From Mycobacterium montefiorense (GTDB lineage Bacteria; Actinomycetota; Actinomycetes; Mycobacteriales; Mycobacteriaceae): a DNA stretch of 64,000 nucleotides. The stretch lies in assembly GCF_003112775.1 (NCBI RefSeq), contig NZ_BFCH01000011.1, forward strand, positions 124,083 through 188,082, in the 5' to 3' direction. This document shows positions 59,014 to 64,000 of this stretch, piece after piece. The notes below the pieces were generated by a model. The model was not told where the DNA came from. It made no database searches and saw only the letters and a program-made list of their open reading frames with translations. The position numbers were made by a program, and so were the translations under genes. The stretch's first letter is position 1. Every line of letters starts with the position of its first letter.

Positions 59014-59064
59014 TCACTGTGTCGCATGAGATCTGCGCCGGGGGGTCTCGTCGTAGAAGTCGGC
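59014..59064 (-). pseudogene. 3' remnant of an HD-hydrolase gene
   Basis: The minus strand encodes ADFYDETPRRRSHATQ and a TGA, against ADFDDGDRRRSRAAQ and a stop at the end of the intact HD gene (60799-61269). The gap between the LysR stop and this stop is 3 bases, the same as in the second copy of the junction. Nothing homologous continues beyond about 59070. The rest of the 59065-59274 gap holds no clear gene. Confidence 0.7.
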
Positions 59065-59274
59065 CCGAGTTGGCTCACGTTAGTGCGCGCGTCGGCGCGG
59101 ATCGCGGTGAGGGTGTTGCCGAGGTCGTCGGGGTGGCGGGCCGGTGGTGCGGGTCTGGTTGTCAGCGTTGAATTTCACGACGCAGTTGCTGCGCGTATCG
59201 CGAACGAATTTCCTGATACCCAACCCGTTTGGGCTTTGATCCGGTGCTGGTCATGACCGGCGGCGGTGAGCTAC

Positions 59275-60531
59275 CTAGTTGGTTGTTGGTGGTGGTTGGG
59301 GTTGGAAGGGTTGGTACCACCACCAGTTCGCGCGTTCGCCGGTGGGGCCGGGGCACGGCCGGACGGCGGGCGGGGCATGGGTGGGCGGGCGCGCAAGCGA
59401 TTCTGCGCTGAGTGGTCGCCCGGAGCGGTCGGCGACCGTCAGGTCGCCGGCGGGTCCGGTGATGGTGATGACACCTCGGTGGTGCAGCCGGTGGTGGTAC
59501 GGGCACACCAGCACTAGGTTGAACAACTCGGTCAAACCGCCGTCCTCCCAGTGCCGGATGTGATGTGCGTGCAAACCGCGGGTGGCCCCACAGCCCGCAA
59601 CCGCACACGTTCGGTGGCGGTACTCCAGCGCGCGGCGAAGCCGCCGGTTGATCACCCGGGTCGCTCGCCCGGCGCCGATGACCTCGCCGTCGCGTTCGAA
59701 CCAGACTTCACAGGTGGCATCACAGGTCAGATATTGGCGTTCAGACTCAGTAAGTAACGGACCCAGATGCAGCGCCGCGGCGCGCTGCTCAACATCGACG
59801 TGCACCACCACAGTGGTGTGCTGCCCGTGCGGGCGGCGGGCCGCCTCGGCGTCCCACCCCGTCTCGACCAGGCGCATAAACGCCTCGACAGTGCCCGGCA
59901 ACGGCGGCACCTGATCGCAGGCCCGGTCATCCTTGTCGTGATCGTGCTTCCACTCGGCGATCAGCGCATCACGATAAGACGCCAGTGCCGCATCGAATTT
60001 CGCGGCGTCCAGGTGCGGGAGTTTGATCCGCCAACACGTGAACTCCTCGTCAGTGGACTGGGTGATCGAGGCCTGCGGACCCGGCCGAGCCGAGTCGGGT
60101 TCAGGTTCGGGTCGCGGTTCCAGATTGACCGCGGTACGCAACTGGCTGACCGTCGCCACCGGGGCCAGCTCCGCATAGTGCTCATCGGATCCCTCGCCCG
60201 CCCGCGCCGCGATCACCCCGATCTGATCCAACGACAGCCGACCCTCCCGCATGCCCGCCGCACAGCGCGGAAATTCCTCAAACCGGCGCGCGACCGTAGC
60301 GATCGTGTGGGCATTTGCCGATGACGAGCCGAGCTTCCACGACATCAACGCCGCCACCGACCGCGCCCCCGTCATTCCGCATAGCTCGTCGCGCTCCATC
60401 TCGGCGGCAATCTCCACGATGCGCCCGTCGATGGCGTTGCGCTGACCGGCCAACTCCGCCAACTCCTCAAACAACACCTCCAGACGCTCCGTAGGGCTCA
60501 ACGCCACGGGAGACGATGCGGTCCAAGACAT
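59275..60531 (-). CDS. HNH endonuclease with DUF222 (13E12 repeat family)
   Basis: A 418-residue protein of the mycobacterial 13E12 family: DUF222 domain in the first two thirds (ERLEVLFEELAELAGQRNAI, LSLDQIGVIAARAGEGSDEHY) and a C-terminal HNH nuclease (CAVAGCG...LHAHHIRHWEDGG...LVCPYHHRLHH). These genes are repeated in mycobacterial genomes, and in M. tuberculosis serve as phiRv1 prophage insertion sites. The C terminus ends in a Trp/Pro/Gln-rich tail. The ATG at 60531 gives the family length. No clear LexA box is seen upstream. It lies between two copies of a LysR/HD junction. Confidence 0.9.
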   Translation of the reverse strand: MSWTASSPVALSPTERLEVLFEELAELAGQRNAIDGRIVEIAAEMERDELCGMTGARSVAALMSWKLGSSSANAHTIATVARRFEEFPRCAAGMREGRLSLDQIGVIAARAGEGSDEHYAELAPVATVSQLRTAVNLEPRPEPEPDSARPGPQASITQSTDEEFTCWRIKLPHLDAAKFDAALASYRDALIAEWKHDHDKDDRACDQVPPLPGTVEAFMRLVETGWDAEAARRPHGQHTTVVVHVDVEQRAAALHLGPLLTESERQYLTCDATCEVWFERDGEVIGAGRATRVINRRLRRALEYRHRTCAVAGCGATRGLHAHHIRHWEDGGLTELFNLVLVCPYHHRLHHRGVITITGPAGDLTVADRSGRPLSAESLARPPTHAPPAVRPCPGPTGERANWWWYQPFQPQPPPTTN

Positions 60532-60705
60532 AACGACATCATCGCAGCCAGGTACGACAAATCTCGACCGCCCAATTCCACGCCGGCCACGCCTCGCGTC
60601 CGTATCCACAGTCACGAGTTTGTCCACAGACTCTGCCGACCATCGACCATGGGTGGCGGTGGCTCGTCGCAGCCACCGCCATCCCCAAATCGTCAGCCAA
60701 GTCAG

Positions 60706-60795
60706 GTCATACCGCTCAGCCCGCCGCTGTATCTGGCCTCCGCGCAGTCCCAAACCGGCGGCGCCGTCACGATCACGCGTTATGTCGATGGCTGA
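60706..60795 (+). pseudogene. 3' remnant of a LysR gene
   Basis: Thirty codons read VIPLSPPLYLASAQSQTGGA and on to RYVDG-stop. This matches the end of the LysR gene at 58905-59010 (GIPLSPPVTWTLYLASAASR ... RYIEG-stop) with a few in-frame gaps and many base changes. Nothing upstream of 60706 resembles a LysR gene. The stop is followed after 3 bases by the stop of the convergent intact HD gene. The remaining part of 60532-60705 holds no gene. Confidence 0.75.
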
Positions 60796-60798
60796 AAT

Positions 60799-61269
60799 TT
60801 ATTGTGCCGCGCGAGATCTGCGGCGGTCTCCGTCGTCGAAGTCGGCGCCTAATGCGGCGTAGGCGCCCACGTACTTGTTCGTGAGTCGGGCACGGTCGGA
60901 CTCGGCCAAGTTCGCCAGGCGCTCGGGATCGGTGTTGTCGGCCAGATCCGCGAGCTTCACTTCCCGCGCGGTGGGGTGCTCATTGATGCGTTGGTAGTAA
61001 GTGGCCGACGGCTGGTCGTCGCGGCGGGTGAGTAACTCGATCGCGTCGATCGCCGCTTGTGAGATTCCGCGATTGGTCAGTTCCGCCGCGTCGATGCCGG
61101 TGTCCTCAATAAGGTCGTGCAGCAAGGCCGCGACGACGGCGTCGGTGTTGGCGGGGTCCACGTAGGAGGCCACGCGGCGGACGTGTCCCACGTAGGGCAT
61201 GCCGGCCTTGTCGACCTGGCCCGCATGCGCCTCGGCTGCAATGGCGTCTGCGGTAGCTATGGGGTCCAC
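60799..61269 (-). CDS. HD-domain hydrolase (RelA/SpoT hydrolase-like, HD_4 type)
   Basis: A 156-residue metal-dependent phosphohydrolase. YVGHVRRVA carries the first His, AALLHDLIEDTGI the HD pair with the following ED, and VKLADLADNT the last Asp: the pattern of small (p)ppGpp hydrolase-like proteins. It could hydrolyse (p)ppGpp or another nucleotide. Follows the EcsC gene with a 13-base gap, in one operon. Confidence 0.87.
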   Translation of the reverse strand: MDPIATADAIAAEAHAGQVDKAGMPYVGHVRRVASYVDPANTDAVVAALLHDLIEDTGIDAAELTNRGISQAAIDAIELLTRRDDQPSATYYQRINEHPTAREVKLADLADNTDPERLANLAESDRARLTNKYVGAYAALGADFDDGDRRRSRAAQ

Positions 61270-61282
61270 GGGCGCCCTCCTT

Positions 61283-62308
61283 TCAGTCGTCGTCGGGACG
61301 GATGCCTTCCGACTTCAGGATGTCGAGAACATCAATCGCCGATGGATCATCGACGTCGACATCGATTGCGATGGGCTCGATTTCGCCGCCCTTCTCGTAC
61401 AAGAAGCGCTCGCGGTACGCCCAGTAGGCGGCGTCGGCAATCGCCGTGACTGCCTTCCAGTTCAAGGCGGCGCCAATGCCGACTCCGATGATAGGCACCA
61501 GTTGACCAAGCTTTTTGATCGCCAACGACTCGCCAAAGTTGACGGCGAACTTCTGAACCACGTTGGCGAACGCTTGTTGATCGAGTTCGTGCCAAGCCTC
61601 ATCTCGAGCAAGGCTTTCGGTCAAGATCGCAAGCTGTTGGTAGGCAGCGGCTTTCGCCGATGTTGAGCCTGCCAGCCCCAATCCGATGACTTGCATTACG
61701 AAAACCTCTTCGGCGGGGTTACGTGGATCGTAGCCGTAGTAGAGTGCATGCTTAGCCACCACTCCAGTGCACGCGGTCAACAGCGCTGCGGCATCGACAC
61801 CCATCGCCGTGGCGACCGCGCCCAATCCGGGAACGGCCGCGGCTCCAGCAGTTGCCGCCGCCCCCGCGGCTGTCACCGCCTCACCCCCGCTGATCACCAG
61901 GCCGGCTGCCGCACCTTCTGCGGCTGCCGATAGCGAGTAGGCATGATGCAGCAGCGTGAACGACGCGACGTCGTCGATCGTCTTCAGGTCGAGCTTCTTG
62001 ATGTCGTCGAGGTTTTGTACCGCATGACCTTTTTTCGCGTAGGCACTGATGACGCGCGAGTCGGACGTAGTGAGTTGGCTCGTCCGGCTCATGACCTTGC
62101 CCGCACCCTCGGCGGTTGTGTCCAGCAGTTCCACGACGGGTTCGGTCACCGTCTTGACTCCCGGCGCCTTCATCAGCTTGTTCATGAGCCCGGGGCCGAT
62201 GCCGCTGATATCGAAGGGGATCAGTCGGCGCGACTCGCGACCGAGGATGCGCGCCTTATGTGCGGCGATCTTCTCGAGCTGTTTCTGCTCGTATTCAGAT
62301 AGCGCCAC
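61283..62308 (-). CDS. EcsC-family protein
   Basis: A 341-residue protein with the EcsC fold: LNKLMKAPGVKTVTEPVVEL-type start, an Ala/Gly-rich hydrophobic middle (AAGLVISGGEAVTAAGAAAT, GAVATAMGVDAAALLTACTG) likely to associate with the membrane, and an acidic C terminus (IAIDVDVDDPSAIDVLDILK). The family function is unknown. Operon with the HD hydrolase gene. Confidence 0.85.
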   Translation of the reverse strand: MALSEYEQKQLEKIAAHKARILGRESRRLIPFDISGIGPGLMNKLMKAPGVKTVTEPVVELLDTTAEGAGKVMSRTSQLTTSDSRVISAYAKKGHAVQNLDDIKKLDLKTIDDVASFTLLHHAYSLSAAAEGAAAGLVISGGEAVTAAGAAATAGAAAVPGLGAVATAMGVDAAALLTACTGVVAKHALYYGYDPRNPAEEVFVMQVIGLGLAGSTSAKAAAYQQLAILTESLARDEAWHELDQQAFANVVQKFAVNFGESLAIKKLGQLVPIIGVGIGAALNWKAVTAIADAAYWAYRERFLYEKGGEIEPIAIDVDVDDPSAIDVLDILKSEGIRPDDD

Positions 62309-62582
62309 CTGCTGCTCCCCACGTGATTGTTCTGAGCAACATCACAGCACACAAATGCCGACTGGATTAGTTTGCGATTGTGCCCCGTGCGGCCACACGA
62401 ACGGGTGGGGCCCCGGGAGCGGCGGCGGGGTTTTAGGGCATTTGCCCACACTGTTTGATGTCTGGTGCGTCACCACCCGCAATCGGCCGGGCCGGTCATG
62501 TACCTAAGCGATGTTTGATCGTCACGCGTGTTCGCCGGTGTGAAAGGCGTCAAAGCTGCAGAATGGCGAAGTGGTTGGGGCA

Positions 62583-63485
62583 ATGGACCAGGATGCAGTG
62601 CGCGCGATGGCTATCGAGTGGGTTCAGCAGCGATCACTAGGTGGCACGGTGCCGATCAGTCGTGATGCACTTGCCAACGACTTCTACATCGGAGACGTTC
62701 GGTTTCCACTCATCGACCGAGGCCGTGGGATTCGCAAGCCTTTGGGCTGGTCAACGGCACTGTCGATTCTGACGGTTTTCCCCAAGAGCGGCGTACGGCC
62801 ATATGCAGACGCAACAGGAGCAGACGGCTTACACCGGTACAAGCTCCGGCGAGATCAACTGGGCACTATCGAAAACGAAAGCATGAGGGATGCGGTCCGT
62901 CTGAGAGCTCCACTCATTTGGTTGGTTGGAGTTGCGCCTGGCCTGTTCAACGTGGTCGCGCCCGTTTTCTTGATTGCAGAGGAGGCGAGCGAAGCTCAAT
63001 TCGTCATGGCGCTGACAACCGGACAACTAGGAGTCGATGTCGACTCGCCCGTGGAATCTGCCTTGCGGCGCTACCTTTTTGCCGAGACGAAGCGTCGACT
63101 TCACCAGCCCGTCTTCGCGAGCCGAGTCATGCTGGCCTACGAAAGTCGGTGCGCGGTTTGCAGCCTGCAGCATCGCGAACTACTCGACGCCGCACATATT
63201 GTTCCAGATAGCGTCGCTGGGTCTTTGGGCGAACCCGTTGTGGCAAATAGCTTGGCATTGTGCAAGATTCACCATGCAGCCTATGATTCGAACATCCTTG
63301 GTATCCGGCCCGACCACGTCGTCGAGATACGGTACCAACTTCTCGACGAGATCGATGGCCCCATGCTGCAACACGGGTTGCAGCACCATCATGGACGCCA
63401 GCTCATGAAACTCCCCGCCAAGCGAACCGAGCGGCCAGACCCCGATCGGTTGGCTTTTCGCTATCGGGAGTTCAAAGTCGCATGA
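62583..63485 (+). CDS. HNH endonuclease, possible modification-dependent restriction enzyme
   Basis: A 300-residue protein. The C-terminal HNH_2-type nuclease has C190-x2-C193, AHIVPDS (H205), NSLALCKIHHAAYD (N222, H230/H231, D235). The N-terminal 150 residues (FPLIDRGRGIRKPLGWSTAL, RAPLIWLVGVAPGLFNVVAP) look like the recognition domain of stand-alone HNH restriction-type proteins; I cannot name the domain. A GTG at 62571 is an alternative start. Base composition looks lower in GC than the genes to the left. The 262 bases upstream hold no other gene. Confidence 0.82.
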   Translation: MDQDAVRAMAIEWVQQRSLGGTVPISRDALANDFYIGDVRFPLIDRGRGIRKPLGWSTALSILTVFPKSGVRPYADATGADGLHRYKLRRDQLGTIENESMRDAVRLRAPLIWLVGVAPGLFNVVAPVFLIAEEASEAQFVMALTTGQLGVDVDSPVESALRRYLFAETKRRLHQPVFASRVMLAYESRCAVCSLQHRELLDAAHIVPDSVAGSLGEPVVANSLALCKIHHAAYDSNILGIRPDHVVEIRYQLLDEIDGPMLQHGLQHHHGRQLMKLPAKRTERPDPDRLAFRYREFKVA

Positions 63486-63651
63486 TTGCAGTCCGAAGCC
63501 CGTTGAGGGGCCCCTGCAGCACGCACGAAAGCCGGAAAGCGAGTTGTGACGAACCGGCGCGTTGAACTACGAAGGTGCGTCCTGAGTTGTGACGGCTTTA
63601 GATGGCCTTGCCCTTCCGGCGAGCTGTATGTGGCCTGGAGCCAGTTACCAT

Positions 63652-64000
63652 CTAGTTTTTGTTGAGGCCGAAGTGTCGAGTCAAGAGAACGTTTTTCCAA
63701 TACGATTCGCGGTCGCGGACTTCGTCATCGGAGGTGCGCATAGACCAAAATTCCAGCAGCGCGAATCGGAGGTTGGACCGAGCGTAGTCAGAACCCTTCT
63801 GACCCACCAGCTCCTTGAGCGCAACGTTGTTGCCGTGCAGGCCATCGACATACTGGCGTAGTCTGGCCCATATCCCGGTGTCCCCGTAGGCAGCTCCGAC
63901 GTAAGCCTTACCGGTAGCGATGTCGTGAATGACGTACACGCCCTTCATGTATTGCAGGGCTCCGCGCCAATCGTTCCACTCCTGTGCAACCGCAGTCTCC
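63652..64000 (-). CDS. GIY-YIG nuclease-family protein, 5' end outside window
   Basis: The frame is open to the right edge; the visible part is ETAVAQEWNDWRGALQY followed by MKGVYVIHD..., so the gene starts beyond 64000 and the internal ATG at 63948 is not the true start. KGVYVIHD and KAYVGAAYG give the GIY-YIG-type pair (here V-Y-V and Y-V-G), with Glu in RESYWKN near the C terminus. It resembles larger mycobacterial proteins with this domain at the C-terminal end. Converges on the HNH nuclease gene. Confidence 0.83.
   Translation of the reverse strand, partial: ETAVAQEWNDWRGALQYMKGVYVIHDIATGKAYVGAAYGDTGIWARLRQYVDGLHGNNVALKELVGQKGSDYARSNLRFALLEFWSMRTSDDEVRDRESYWKNVLLTRHFGLNKN

Noticed and set aside
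60532..60705. Possible LexA box before the 13E12 gene
   Set aside because: TCGAGATTTGTCGTA is too far from TCGAAC-N4-GTTCGA.

Overview
The window is a GC-rich stretch of a mycobacterial chromosome, almost certainly from a non-tuberculous species. The clearest evidence is gene content and order. From about 13.0 to 50.3 kb the genes follow the Mycobacterium tuberculosis order Rv2238c-Rv2273 with gaps and replacements: ahpE, a DUF3052 gene, an Rv2240c-like lipoprotein gene, aceE, mabR, fabD-acpM-kasA-kasB-accD6 (the FAS-II mycolic acid operon), glpD1, TetR, FAD oxidase, lipid kinase, DUF3145, beta-lactamase-like, methyltransferase, mscR, metallo-hydrolase, SDR, Rv2264c-like, cyp124, lppN and two DUF202 genes. 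Homologies are from recognition of the protein sequences, not from a database search.

Left accessory block (1-12.9 kb). A phosphonate-type ABC importer (phnC, phnD, cut by the window edge) stands back to back with an alcohol-oxidation operon: GMC oxidoreductase, zinc alcohol dehydrogenase, P450 and an acyl-CoA thioesterase broken by a small deletion. A SigH-like ECF sigma factor with an extra C-terminal domain, two F420-type enzymes, a LysR regulator, a large lipoprotein made of two NTF2-plus-glyoxalase units and a small gene with an SOS-like box follow.

Core block (13-41 kb). It begins with tRNA-Val(UAC), the peroxiredoxin AhpE and pyruvate dehydrogenase E1. MabR and its FAS-II operon come next, with a strong palindrome in the promoter. 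A 21-bp perfect hairpin separates accD6 from a convergent MFS transporter. The glycerol phosphate dehydrogenase, lipid kinase and mycothiol-dependent aldehyde detoxification genes are also here.

Middle replaced segment (41.6-48.2 kb). Between cyp124 and lppN, where M. tuberculosis carries the stf3-cyp128 sulfomenaquinone genes, this genome has a CrtC/AttH-like protein, a di-iron protein, a TetR regulator, an alpha/beta hydrolase, an aminoglycoside-phosphotransferase-fold protein and an NTF2 protein. Three 20-bp sites of the form ACAT-N12-ATGT lie in the two divergent promoters of this segment, which suggests one local regulon.

Right accessory block (50-64 kb). It contains a flavin monooxygenase, a Tat-exported amidase, a cutinase, an HsaA-like flavoprotein with TetR, and a compact aromatic-ring cleavage operon (quinone oxidoreductase, intradiol dioxygenase, two carboxymuconolactone decarboxylase-like proteins) with a divergent LysR gene. 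A 13E12-type HNH gene then sits between two diverged copies of the same LysR/HD-hydrolase gene junction. An EcsC protein, an HNH nuclease and a GIY-YIG nuclease (cut by the window edge) finish the window. No rRNA, CRISPR array, prophage or complete insertion sequence was seen, and no stretch over 300 bases lacks a gene.
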